Positions 14,595-21,706 of a stretch of DNA of 21,706 nucleotides are shown here, one piece after another. The notes beneath the pieces are model-generated. The model ran no database searches and was not told the origin of the DNA. It saw only the letters and a list, made by a program, of their open reading frames with translations. The position numbers and the translations under genes were made by a program. The stretch comes from JAXGYX01 sp964487355 (lineage in GTDB: Bacteria > Bacillota > Clostridia > Saccharofermentanales > Fastidiosipilaceae). Within the stretch, counting starts at the first letter, position 1. The number at the start of each line of letters is the position of its first letter. The stretch covers positions 1 through 21,706 of the forward strand of contig CAZAPS010000027.1 of the NCBI GenBank assembly GCA_964487355.1. The letters run 5' to 3'.

Positions 14595-17123
14595 TCAGTC
14601 AGCCTGGATAATATCAGAACCGACGTCAAACAAATAATCGATCACATAATCCTGGGAAATCACCTCAATCAAGGCAATGTCTCCGGATACTCTATCCAAT
14701 GCCTCCGAGCGATCCGCGCGCGTACTGTATCGCAGCTCGCCGTCCGCGGACAGACCATTTTGCAAATAGACCACACCGTCGCCTGACGTGACGATGTAAC
14801 GACTCACACCTTCGGCGACACGCACAGGTTCATCATACTTTCCGGAGACGCGCATAAGGTCGCCCATCCGAGTCTGCTTATTCACATTCGCCAGGCAGAC
14901 AACTCCGTCACTCGAAAACCGCGCGCTGTCCACCCGCTCAATCAACAGCTCACCATTTTCGTACAGATCGTGTCCCTCCGATTGATTCTTCTTATAATAC
15001 AACAGGCGATCTTCAGCGGCGTTATAGGCGTAGTGTGTGACATTTTGATCCAACACAACTTTGTCGAACACGACATTGTTTTCAATATGAACATCGGTTA
15101 GTTGGTTCGCTTCCCCATAGATATAAGAGACCTGCTTGCCGCTTTTGGAAAAAGTCACGTCGGACAGCTTTCCGGCGGCGGCCAAAGTCGAACAAATCCC
15201 ATCGCTCGCCACCCGATAGCCACGCTCGGCACCCGACATGACATCAAGTTTCAGGCGGCTCAGGTCCGTCACATCAGCCACGTCAGCCACATTCTGCGGC
15301 ACCGACGAACTCACATCGTAAATCATCGTGCGACCATCAGACGAAGCCGCTACCAGTCTGCCCATACCCGAGTCGATATTGGTTGAAGATTCACCATCGT
15401 AATACCAAAGTTGAGAGACCTGCAGCTGCACAACCTCTCGCTCCAGCCGAAGGCGCCGTTCATCACGTTCAAGCTTTTGAAGATATTCATCCATTTGATC
15501 ATGATAGATTTGCAACTCTTCTCTTAGTTTGTTCGGGTCCACGGTAGTTGTCGGCAAAGTGTAAATCGTACGTGTGGTCTGCCAATTCGCTTCATCGCTT
15601 GGTTCAAAATCTCCGGCAGACTCGGTTGTTTCGGGATTTGAAACCTGTCCGGGCAGAGGTTCTGTCGACAATTGAGAGGCTTCCGCGCCGACCGCGTATC
15701 CCTGAGCGGCGTCGGACAAAGTGCTTGCGCCTGTTAGTGGGAGTGATTCTTGTTCAATCGGCAAAGGGTCGATTTCTGTCCCCGCGGTCTCGTCACTGAT
15801 GTTGGTCGTTTCTGTCGTTCTCGATGTCAGCGCCGTGGAGGCGGATGGTTCGGTCGGGCGGGTCGGTTCAATCATTTTCGCGTCGGCGATCTGATTCCGG
15901 TCGGTCACCACTTCGGCAAGTGTGACACTGACTGTCTCATCTTTCCAATAATAAAACGCGCCTTCGTCCGTCATATGCAAAAACCCGTCAACCGATTCAA
16001 GAATGGTTTCAGCGGTTTTGTGAGTTTGTTTGAGTTGCCGCTCTTTGTCTTGTGTGTACACAACGGAACCGTCCTCATTCACCCAGTGAATCTTGGACGC
16101 CTTTTCCGGAAAAGAGGTTTCGGACATCGAACTTTGCGTGAAATCCACTTGAGCGACGGTGCCGTCATCCTTGAGCACAACAACAGCTTTCTCATTTTGA
16201 GAAAGCATGTATTCATCCACTCCCCGCGCGATCTCTCGCTCTCCATCGGCAGCGGAGACAAACAGTGTCTGATCAATCGTATACAGCGCCGAGCCGTCAC
16301 GCAGCACGAAATAGGGGCCGGAGACATTCGAGGCGATCGTGGTGGCGGATGAGGATTGCTTGAACAGGCCGGTCAGATCCACCTTCATCAGGCGATATGT
16401 CTCGTCCGTGTCGAATTGAACGAAAAACAAGGTGCGCCCATCGTCGACCGTCTGGTAATGCCAATCTCTGCGGCCGCTGTCGCCCGCCGCTTCACCGATT
16501 TGGATCGTCTCATATTCCTGCAGGTTGGCTACTTTCAGCTCACCATTTCCCTCATAGAAAACGTAGGGCGCGGATTTTTGTCGCTGAGCCGCGAAAATCC
16601 AGGCGATCAGTGTCACAAGCAAAATGAAAATAACCACAGTCGTTATGACGGTGGCGTATGTGGCTTTTCGCCCACGTGGCAAACCGTTGTCCGCCTCATC
16701 CCGGTTATGCGCCGTGGTCCGAGCATTGGCCGACGATTTGGCTCCATGATTCACGCGTCGTTTCCCACTGCCTCGTCGCGGCAGATCCGCGCTGACAGCG
16801 CCCGCATCAGAGAAATAATTTTTACGGCCACGCTCAGCCCGGGGCGCCGCTCGATTGTCGCGGCGAGACAGGTCGCGCGAACGATCGGCTTTTTGCTCCA
16901 TATCTTGGATTGGCGGGGGCGTGGTCGATTCAGCTGTTCGTTCATCAATGGCAAGGCGCGTGGCGCCGTTCATCGAATGGCGGACCGAGGTCGCCTCCGT
17001 CTTGCTTGAAGCATCCTCCGGAACGAAAGAAATCGTTTCGAAAAAAGAGAGCGCGCTACCACACTCCGGACAGAATTTGGCCCGATCCGGCAATTCACTG
17101 TTGCAATGCGGACAGTGTCGCAT
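14595..17123 (-). CDS. Zinc-ribbon, single-pass protein with large extracytoplasmic beta-rich domain
   Basis: The 842-residue protein starts with a zinc ribbon (CPHC at 4-7, CPEC at 18-21). A basic disordered cytoplasmic linker (about 35-153) and one membrane helix (about 155-178) follow. The outer part has repeated short beta segments resembling a WD40/TolB-type propeller (about 185-415), a Ser/Thr/Pro/Glu-rich linker (418-528), a coiled coil (about 529-571) and a second beta-rich part (572-842). No catalytic motif is seen. The chosen ATG at 17123 follows GGAGG at 7 nt; the ATG at 17141 lies next to the secG terminator. It ends in its own terminator, before the kinase operon. A link to that operon is suggested by proximity and architecture only. 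I do not recognise a named family. Confidence 0.87.
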   Translation of the reverse strand: MRHCPHCNSELPDRAKFCPECGSALSFFETISFVPEDASSKTEATSVRHSMNGATRLAIDERTAESTTPPPIQDMEQKADRSRDLSRRDNRAAPRAERGRKNYFSDAGAVSADLPRRGSGKRRVNHGAKSSANARTTAHNRDEADNGLPRGRKATYATVITTVVIFILLVTLIAWIFAAQRQKSAPYVFYEGNGELKVANLQEYETIQIGEAAGDSGRRDWHYQTVDDGRTLFFVQFDTDETYRLMKVDLTGLFKQSSSATTIASNVSGPYFVLRDGSALYTIDQTLFVSAADGEREIARGVDEYMLSQNEKAVVVLKDDGTVAQVDFTQSSMSETSFPEKASKIHWVNEDGSVVYTQDKERQLKQTHKTAETILESVDGFLHMTDEGAFYYWKDETVSVTLAEVVTDRNQIADAKMIEPTRPTEPSASTALTSRTTETTNISDETAGTEIDPLPIEQESLPLTGASTLSDAAQGYAVGAEASQLSTEPLPGQVSNPETTESAGDFEPSDEANWQTTRTIYTLPTTTVDPNKLREELQIYHDQMDEYLQKLERDERRLRLEREVVQLQVSQLWYYDGESSTNIDSGMGRLVAASSDGRTMIYDVSSSVPQNVADVADVTDLSRLKLDVMSGAERGYRVASDGICSTLAAAGKLSDVTFSKSGKQVSYIYGEANQLTDVHIENNVVFDKVVLDQNVTHYAYNAAEDRLLYYKKNQSEGHDLYENGELLIERVDSARFSSDGVVCLANVNKQTRMGDLMRVSGKYDEPVRVAEGVSRYIVTSGDGVVYLQNGLSADGELRYSTRADRSEALDRVSGDIALIEVISQDYVIDYLFDVGSDIIQAD

Positions 17124-17141
17124 GCGGGCGCCTCCAATCAT

Positions 17142-17178
17142 AAAAAACGTTTGCCGCCACCGAGTGGCGACGGCAAAC
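17142..17178 (-). terminator. Strong intrinsic terminator after secG
   Basis: GTTTGCCG and CGGCAAAC-type arms plus GCCAC/GTGGC form a long stem of about 12 bp with one bulge and a short loop, followed by GTTTTTT. It begins 12 nt after the secG stop, and its T run ends 19 nt before the start codon of the zinc-ribbon gene, over which it leaves no room for a promoter. Confidence 0.9.
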
Positions 17179-17189
17179 CATTCACTTCA

Positions 17190-17438
17190 TCACATGGATA
17201 TCAGCATGTACAAAACAATGCTGACCACAACGAATACAATACTCAGCAACAATGTGGATTTGCGCTGCGCCTGTTCCTTCGTGCGCCCGGTGTTTTTATT
17301 AAAAAAAGTGTCCATCGGAGAGCTGCCACTGATTGCCCCCATGCCTCTATCCTGACCCTCCTGCGCGATGATCAAGAACACCAGCGCGACACAGACCAAT
17401 ACATCCACCACAGCGAGAATGACGCTTACCACTTCCAT
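17190..17438 (-). CDS. secG: Preprotein translocase subunit SecG
   Basis: SecG is the small auxiliary subunit of the SecYEG channel and helps SecA-driven export. The 82-residue protein has two membrane helices (about 4-24 and 58-80) around a short cytosolic loop with the family pattern, LIIAQEGQDRGMGAISG followed by a Phe-Phe-x-Lys-x-x-Gly-Arg-Thr element. ATG at 17438 lies 5 nt after GGAGG; the longer in-frame start at 17459 lies in a leader hairpin. It has its own extended -10 promoter and terminator, so it is mainly a single-gene transcript. Confidence 0.93.
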   Translation of the reverse strand: MEVVSVILAVVDVLVCVALVFLIIAQEGQDRGMGAISGSSPMDTFFNKNTGRTKEQAQRKSTLLLSIVFVVVSIVLYMLISM

Positions 17439-17449
17439 TATAACCTCCG

Positions 17450-17465
17450 CGGCCGACACCGGCCG
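17450..17465 (-). repeat. Hairpin abutting the secG ribosome binding site
   Basis: CGGCCG repeats as its own complement around the loop GTGT, giving a 6-bp GC-only stem that ends next to the GGAGG of secG. It could modulate ribosome access. It may equally be chance in GC-rich sequence. Confidence 0.4.
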
Positions 17466-17491
17466 ATCTGCATGTTTTTACGATGAACTGT

Positions 17492-17520
17492 ATTTTACCA
17501 CGATTATTCGTGAGCAACAA
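17492..17520 (-). promoter_or_regulatory. Extended -10 promoter of secG
   Basis: TTGTTG (17515-17520) and TAAAAT (17492-17497) are 17 bp apart, with TGG directly before TAAAAT giving the extended -10. The spacer contains the small palindrome CACGA-ATAA-TCGTG. The transcript would start about 45 nt before the secG ATG. Confidence 0.55.
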
Positions 17521-17551
17521 ATCATCGCGCCAATTTTGTGAACGACCCGTT

Positions 17552-20344
17552 TCAACCGCTCACCCGACTTTCGTATTCACGTCTGCGCGCACGTTCTTCG
17601 CGATGACGAATCAGCTTGTAAATCTCTCCGACAATAAATGGAACCAAGCCCAAACCCAACATGATGAGCCAATCGACAAGGCCCGGCGCGATGGTTCCAA
17701 AAATCGGCTCCAGGAAAGGAAGGTACAAAACAACCAGCATCAGACCGAACGACAGCAACGTCGCCTTGATCATGGAAGGGTTGGAAAAGAAGCCGATCTG
17801 AAACACTGAGTAATGATCCGAACGGCTGCTATAGGCGCGCATCAACTCGGCACAGATCAATGTCACAAAAGCAAAGGTGCGCGCTCCCGCCGACGGAGTT
17901 CCGCCACTTGACGGATAACGCAGGATGCCAATGTTGAAGGCCGCGAACACCGCGATGAAAATCGCGATACTCTGTCCCACGATTGTAATGATCATTTCTT
18001 TGTTGATAATGGATTCGCCACGTCTTCTCGGAGGACGATCCATAATATCCTTTTCCGCCTTTTCACGGCCCAGCGCCAACGCGGGGAAACTGTCGGTCAC
18101 CAGATTCAGCCACAGCAGTTGAATTGGATTGAGAGGAACGAAAGCCGGCCCCATGATCAGCGTCGTTATGAAAATCACAAGAATCTCACCGACATTGCAG
18201 GACAAAAGGAATGAGACAAATTTACGGATATTGCTGAAAATAACCCGTCCTTCCGAAACCGCCGCGACGATCGTCGCGAAGTTGTCATCGGTTAAGATCA
18301 TATCAGCCGTCCCTTTGGCGACCTCTGTGCCGGTAATTCCCATCGCCACTCCGATATCCGCCTGTTTCAGCGCCGGCGCGTCGTTGACGCCGTCACCGGT
18401 CATCGAAGCGATATGTCCAGTGTCGCGCAGGGCCGCGACAATGCGAACCTTATGTTCAGGTGAGACACGGGCATAAACGACTATCTGCTCGACCACTTCG
18501 CGCAGGGCCTCATCGTCCATCTCGTTGAGCTGGGCGCCGGTCAACACGCCGTCTCCGTCCTCCATCATATGCAGATCCCGGGCGATCGCAACCGCGGTGT
18601 CTTTATGGTCACCTGTGATCATGACGGTGCGTATGCCCGCTCTGCGGCACAAAACGATCGAATCGCGGACTTCAGGTCGGGCGGGGTCGATCATGCCCAT
18701 CATGCCGACAAACGTCATATTCGACTCAGCTCCATCCGTGGAGCCAAGCTCATGTTCCCGATACGCGAACGCCAAAACCCGCAACGCTCCGCTCGCGAAT
18801 CCACTGTTGATCGCGACCAACTCCGCACGACGAGCGGCGGTCAGCGGAATCACACCCTCCGAGGTCAGTTCATTGTCGCAGCGATCCAGAATGATGTCCG
18901 GAGCCCCTTTGGTCAAAGACAGTGTGACACCTTCTTGCATTCCATCATGAAAAACGGACATCATTTTCCGCTCTGAATCGAACGGCAATTCTCCTTGTTT
19001 CGGGTAGTCCTGACGCAACTCATCGACATCAATCTGTGCCTTGGATCCTGCCGTCAACAGCGCGCCTTCGGTGGGATCGCCCAGGATCTCATAGCTGTTA
19101 TCACTGTTTTTTTGCAGTTGAGCGTCATTGCACAGGCAGCCGATCTCCAGCAAGCGTCGCAACACCGCATTCTTCCGCCCGACCGTTTCACCATTCAAAA
19201 GGATCTCACCTTCCGGCGCGTATCCCACTCCGGTCAGCTCATACGTCTGTTCGGCCGCGTATACGCGGGTGACCGTCATTTCATTTTGAGTCAGTGTGCC
19301 GGTCTTATCCGAACAGATCACATCCACACTACCGAGTGTCTCGACCGCGAGAAGCTTTTTGACGATCGCGTGGCGCTCAGCCATCCGCTTCATTCCGATC
19401 GAAAGGACGATCGTGACGACGACTTGCAATCCTTCCGGAATCGCGGCCACCGCCAGACTGACGGCGGTCATGAACATGTCCATCAGATTGCCGCCGCGCA
19501 ACACGCCGACTACAAACACGATGACGCTGACAGCCAGACACAGCGTCCCCAAAACCTTGCTGAGCTGGTTTAGGCTTTTTTGTAGTGGCGTGATCTCCTG
19601 CTCGATGCCTTTGATTCGGTCGGCGATGCGACCGATCTCCGTATTCTCGGCGATGCCGGTGACCACTCCTTTGCCACGGCCATAAGTCACCGACGTGCTG
19701 TTGTACAGCATATTCGCGCGATCACCCAGGTCGGTGTTCGGACGGGCGACAAACAATGTGTCTTTTTCAACCGGTACCGACTCACCTGTCAGTGAGGCCT
19801 CTTCAGCCTTCAGGTTGACGCTCTCCACAACGCGCATGTCCGCCGGGACGACATCCCCGGCTTCAAGCAAGACGATATCACCGGGAACAAGGTCAATCGA
19901 GTCCACCATCGACTGCTTTCCACTGCGCAGCACACGGGCCTGCAAAGTCGTCAAGTCGCGTAGCGCCTCGACCGCTTTTTCTGCCTGACCTTCCTGGTGC
20001 ACACCGAGGATCGCGTTGACGATGACAATCGCGATGATGACGACCGCCTCCAGCCAGTCTCCTAAAAAAGCGGATACCACGCTGGCGATAATCAAAATTA
20101 GAACCATGAAATCTTTGAATTGATTGAGAAATTTGATGATCCAGGGAGATCTCTTCTCATCCGTCAGCTCGTTTTTGCCGTAAATCTCTTGTCGGGCGCT
20201 CGCTTCGTCCGCGGACAGACCATTGTCGAAATCACTTGTCAGAGTTTGCGCGATTTCTTCCAGGGGGATCACGAACGCATTGTCCGGCGTGATCGCCCGG
20301 TCCTCCCTTTCATGTGTGACCATCGACTGTTGCTTTTTTTCCAT
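17552..20344 (-). CDS. P-type (P2A, SERCA-like) cation-transporting ATPase, probable Mn2+/Ca2+ exporter
   Basis: The 930-residue pump has all P-type signatures: LTGES (185-189), the phosphorylated Asp346 in ICSDKTGTLT (343-352), TGDHKDTA and MTGDGVNDAPALKQADIGVAMG. Ion-site helices match the SERCA/PMCA type: IPEGL in M4 (302-306), SCNVGE in M5, NLVTDSFPALALG in M6, and a Glu in M8 (CAELMRAYSS). The N-terminal actuator region and 10 membrane helices are of normal length, so it looks intact. On sequence alone the family call is a calcium ATPase. The manganese-type riboswitch in its leader points to Mn2+ export, as reported for streptococcal MgtA and lactococcal YoaB, which belong to the same group. 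ATG follows AAGGAGG at 5 nt. Confidence 0.94.
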   Translation of the reverse strand: MEKKQQSMVTHEREDRAITPDNAFVIPLEEIAQTLTSDFDNGLSADEASARQEIYGKNELTDEKRSPWIIKFLNQFKDFMVLILIIASVVSAFLGDWLEAVVIIAIVIVNAILGVHQEGQAEKAVEALRDLTTLQARVLRSGKQSMVDSIDLVPGDIVLLEAGDVVPADMRVVESVNLKAEEASLTGESVPVEKDTLFVARPNTDLGDRANMLYNSTSVTYGRGKGVVTGIAENTEIGRIADRIKGIEQEITPLQKSLNQLSKVLGTLCLAVSVIVFVVGVLRGGNLMDMFMTAVSLAVAAIPEGLQVVVTIVLSIGMKRMAERHAIVKKLLAVETLGSVDVICSDKTGTLTQNEMTVTRVYAAEQTYELTGVGYAPEGEILLNGETVGRKNAVLRRLLEIGCLCNDAQLQKNSDNSYEILGDPTEGALLTAGSKAQIDVDELRQDYPKQGELPFDSERKMMSVFHDGMQEGVTLSLTKGAPDIILDRCDNELTSEGVIPLTAARRAELVAINSGFASGALRVLAFAYREHELGSTDGAESNMTFVGMMGMIDPARPEVRDSIVLCRRAGIRTVMITGDHKDTAVAIARDLHMMEDGDGVLTGAQLNEMDDEALREVVEQIVVYARVSPEHKVRIVAALRDTGHIASMTGDGVNDAPALKQADIGVAMGITGTEVAKGTADMILTDDNFATIVAAVSEGRVIFSNIRKFVSFLLSCNVGEILVIFITTLIMGPAFVPLNPIQLLWLNLVTDSFPALALGREKAEKDIMDRPPRRRGESIINKEMIITIVGQSIAIFIAVFAAFNIGILRYPSSGGTPSAGARTFAFVTLICAELMRAYSSRSDHYSVFQIGFFSNPSMIKATLLSFGLMLVVLYLPFLEPIFGTIAPGLVDWLIMLGLGLVPFIVGEIYKLIRHREERARRREYESRVSG

Positions 20345-20400
20345 AATTGCCTCCTTATGACAAAACTAAAATAAGTAATGACAGAGTTAAACAGGTAAAA

Positions 20401-20486
20401 GCTTATAGTCTCACAATCACCGGTAATGCCAGAATGACTCGTGCTGTTGACATTACCACCGCAAGCGGAAGTTACTCCCTATACGC
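20401..20486 (-). promoter_or_regulatory. yybP-ykoY-type (manganese) riboswitch upstream of the P-type ATPase
   Basis: The leader RNA has the family's blocks in order: AGGGAGTA after the first helix strand, a hairpin (ACTTCCGC/GCGGTGGT), GTCAACA within a second arm closed by TAATG/CATTA, and GTGAGAC just before the closing strand. P1 is formed by GCGTATAG (20479-20486) and CTATAAGC (20401-20408) with one mismatch. The consensus has GGGGAGTA and GCAAGACC, so the match is good but not exact. The class senses Mn2+ and commonly controls Mn2+/cation exporters. No T-run terminator follows. CTTAT and ATAAG near the start codon could pair over part of the SD, suggesting translational control. Confidence 0.75.
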
Positions 20487-20490
20487 TAGC

Positions 20491-20519
20491 TATATAGTAC
20501 GCCAAGTCGTACATTTTAA
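20491..20519 (-). promoter_or_regulatory. Candidate promoter of the P-type ATPase gene
   Basis: TTAAAA (20514-20519) and TATATA (20491-20496) are separated by 17 bp. The predicted start, near 20484, falls right at the first helix of the riboswitch aptamer, which supports it. The spacer holds the palindrome GTACG-ACTTGG-CGTAC, a possible operator. Both hexamers match 4 of 6 consensus bases. Confidence 0.5.
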
Positions 20520-20530
20520 TATTCGATACA

Positions 20531-20545
20531 AACGCCTCAGGCATT
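20531..20545 (-). terminator. Weak candidate terminator after the BI-1 gene
   Basis: AATGCC and GGCGTT (one G-T pair) form a 6-bp stem around TGA, followed by TGTAT. It begins 27 nt after the stop codon. The stem and T run are both short, so this is a low-confidence call. Confidence 0.3.
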
Positions 20546-20571
20546 CGATCGACGGCTTCATTCAGCGAGCC

Positions 20572-21486
20572 TCAATCGCGTCGACCGAAGATGCTGAGAA
20601 TACGGATGAAAATATTGACAAAATCCAAATACAGTGTGAGCGCTCCCTGAGTCGCGACAACTTTCCGCGCCGCGACGGCTTGCTCATTTTGCTCAAACGC
20701 GCCCATCGCCAGGGCGTGTCTGCGAATTTTTTGCATGTCGTACGCCGTCAGTCCAACGAAAATCGCCAGAATCACATAGTTTAAAATCATGTCCAGCGCT
20801 GTGGCAAAGCCCGGCGCGAAGAAATACAAAAAGATGTTTACAAACGACACGATTATGGCTCCAAACAGCAGCATGCGACCAACGGCCCCGATTGTGCTGA
20901 GATCCTTTTTTGTATTATGACCCCAAATCGCCATCGCGCCGAAAACCAGCGCGGTCACGCCGAATGAATAAAGGATGGAAGCCGCTGTGTAATACAAAAA
21001 GATCACACTTAACGTGAATCCCGTCAAGAGTGAGTAGACATAAAATAAAATTGTAGACAGCTTCGGGCTGGCTTTCTTTAACGTGAACGAAAACGCGATC
21101 ACCACTCCCAATTGAACAATGGACGCGACCATCAGGATCGCCGGTGTCGTCATCGCGATCGCCATAGTGACTCCACTAAAGAAGAAAAACAACGCGGCGA
21201 GAGATGTCAATAGCAAGCCGGTAAACAGTTGCGCGAACACACGCGCCATGATCGCCCGCGTCACTTGTGACTCAGCGACGGCAGTCCCCACTCCGGGCCC
21301 GACCGGTGTGCCGAAGATCCGGCTACTTGTGTCCGCTCGCTCACCCCGTGGGCGTGCATCGTCCTGCTGCCAGGGTTGCCAGCTTGTCGTCCGCGCGGAC
21401 GACATCCGGTGCCCCCCCGTTGTATTGACTTCCGCATTCGCCTTATCCATGTCGGAAGGGTTGTATCTATGGCTTTCTTGTTCCAA
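20572..21486 (-). CDS. Bax inhibitor-1 / YccA-family integral membrane protein
   Basis: The 304-residue protein has a polar N-terminal extension (about 1-75, rich in Ser, Arg, Gly and Asp) followed by seven membrane helices of the BI-1/YccA family (UPF0005). The family's C-terminal signatures are present: FVGLTAYDMQKI, with the Asp that in bacterial homologues lines the pore and helps set pH-dependent Ca2+ leak, and the closing GALTLYLDFVNIFIRIL. Bacterial members include YetJ, a pH-sensitive calcium leak channel. The extension is longer than in most homologues. The start codon is TTG, with GAGGAGG 6 nt upstream. A good sigma-A promoter and a folded leader precede it, and the P-type ATPase follows, so two cation-handling proteins lie next to each other. 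Confidence 0.9.
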   Translation of the reverse strand: MEQESHRYNPSDMDKANAEVNTTGGHRMSSARTTSWQPWQQDDARPRGERADTSSRIFGTPVGPGVGTAVAESQVTRAIMARVFAQLFTGLLLTSLAALFFFFSGVTMAIAMTTPAILMVASIVQLGVVIAFSFTLKKASPKLSTILFYVYSLLTGFTLSVIFLYYTAASILYSFGVTALVFGAMAIWGHNTKKDLSTIGAVGRMLLFGAIIVSFVNIFLYFFAPGFATALDMILNYVILAIFVGLTAYDMQKIRRHALAMGAFEQNEQAVAARKVVATQGALTLYLDFVNIFIRILSIFGRRD

Positions 21487-21517
21487 GGTGAGCCTCCTCT
21501 ATTAAAATATTGAAACA

Positions 21518-21548
21518 TGGGCGCGCTCCGCGACCCACGCGGTATTTG
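21518..21548 (-). promoter_or_regulatory. Alternative hairpins (antiterminator/terminator-like) in the BI-1 leader
   Basis: TGGG-T-CGCG and CGCG-CCCA form an 8-bp stem with one bulge (21518-21537), followed by TGTTTCAATATTTT. A competing 5-bp hairpin, CCGCG-TGGGT-CGCGG (21528-21542), uses the same bases, and its 5' arm overlaps the 3' strand (21539-21548) of the large leader helix. The three cannot all form at once. The T run is poor, so a terminator role is uncertain. Confidence 0.45.
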
Positions 21549-21619
21549 AATGAACCGTTCGGCGATCGAATTCCGCTTCGGGATTGAATCTCGATCCGTT
21601 AGGCGTCGCCAAATACGCC
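21539..21619 (-). ncRNA. Folded leader RNA of unknown class upstream of BI-1
   Basis: GCGTATTTG (21610-21618) pairs with CAAATACCGC (21539-21548) through 7 contiguous bp plus a bulge and two more pairs, closing a domain of about 80 nt. Inside it, GATCGAGATTC (21586-21596) and GAATTCGATC (21564-21573) form a 10-bp hairpin with one bulged G around CCCGAAGCG-type loop sequence. It begins about 15 nt into the predicted transcript. It matches no riboswitch class I know. Confidence 0.45.
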
Positions 21620-21639
21620 ATCAATCATAATAACAAAAT

Positions 21640-21668
21640 ATTATAACTTAAACATGATTGTTTGTAAA
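21640..21668 (-). promoter_or_regulatory. Sigma-A promoter of the BI-1 gene
   Basis: TTTACA (21663-21668) and a perfect TATAAT (21640-21645) are separated by exactly 17 bp in AT-rich sequence. Transcription would start near 21633, about 147 nt before the TTG start codon. It is the best promoter match in the window. Confidence 0.8.
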
Positions 21669-21706
21669 ATTAATTGTATTGACGACAAATAGTGGGTTAA
21701 TTGCAA

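Noticed and set aside
14595..17123. LPLTG motif in the zinc-ribbon protein
   Set aside because: It lies in a Ser/Thr/Pro linker at about residues 461-465, far from the C-terminus, with no sorting signal behind it.
20345..20571. tRNA or small gene in the 227-bp gap before the ATPase
   Set aside because: No cloverleaf is seen, and the gap is explained by a promoter and the riboswitch leader.
1..21706. CRISPR arrays, insertion sequences, phage genes or att sites
   Set aside because: I found no regularly spaced repeats, transposase motifs or integrase genes; base use looks even across the window.

Overview
All genes I can support in this window lie on the minus strand, so transcription runs from high to low coordinates. 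Strong AGGAGG-type ribosome binding sites, sigma-A promoters (several with an extended -10), Cys-lipoproteins, a ribD-ribE-ribBA-ribH operon under an FMN riboswitch, and an FHA protein whose N-terminus resembles DUF6382 all suggest a Gram-positive bacterium of the Bacillota, probably a clostridial lineage. GC content looks close to half by eye. I cannot name a species, and I see no sign of phage, insertion sequences, CRISPR, tRNA or rRNA.

Layout in transcription order. (1) 21706-20345: a sigma-A promoter and a folded leader of about 150 nt precede a BI-1/YccA-family membrane protein. A second promoter then drives a leader that matches the yybP-ykoY (manganese) riboswitch. (2) 20344-17142: that leader precedes a P-type (SERCA-like) cation ATPase, and secG follows with its own promoter and a strong terminator. 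(3) 17123-14503: a zinc-ribbon, single-pass protein with a large beta-rich outer domain, ended by a terminator. (4) 14380-7845: a tight four-gene unit with gaps of 1, 12 and 10 nt, encoding a transmembrane Ser/Thr kinase with an outer TPR-like domain, a 77-residue single-pass protein, a large Ig-like repeat protein anchored at its C-terminus, and a two-pass FHA-domain protein. (5) 7698-5002: an orphan substrate-binding lipoprotein and a CNNM/CBS/CorC (HlyC-type) membrane protein. (6) 4982-925: promoter, FMN riboswitch with intrinsic terminator, then ribD, ribE, ribBA and ribH. (7) 863-9: a lipoprotein with a duplicated module, then a terminator.

The riboflavin genes make a complete route from GTP and ribulose-5-phosphate to riboflavin, except for the usual separate phosphatase, and are switched by FMN. 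The manganese-type riboswitch suggests that the P-type ATPase exports Mn2+ (perhaps with Ca2+). The most novel part is the kinase/small protein/Ig-like/FHA unit. It has the parts of a phosphothreonine relay across the membrane: an outer sensor-like domain, a kinase, a short membrane protein with an FHA-ligand-like tail, an FHA reader and a large surface protein. The other striking element is the BI-1 leader RNA, which has three mutually exclusive helices like a riboswitch but matches no class I recognise.
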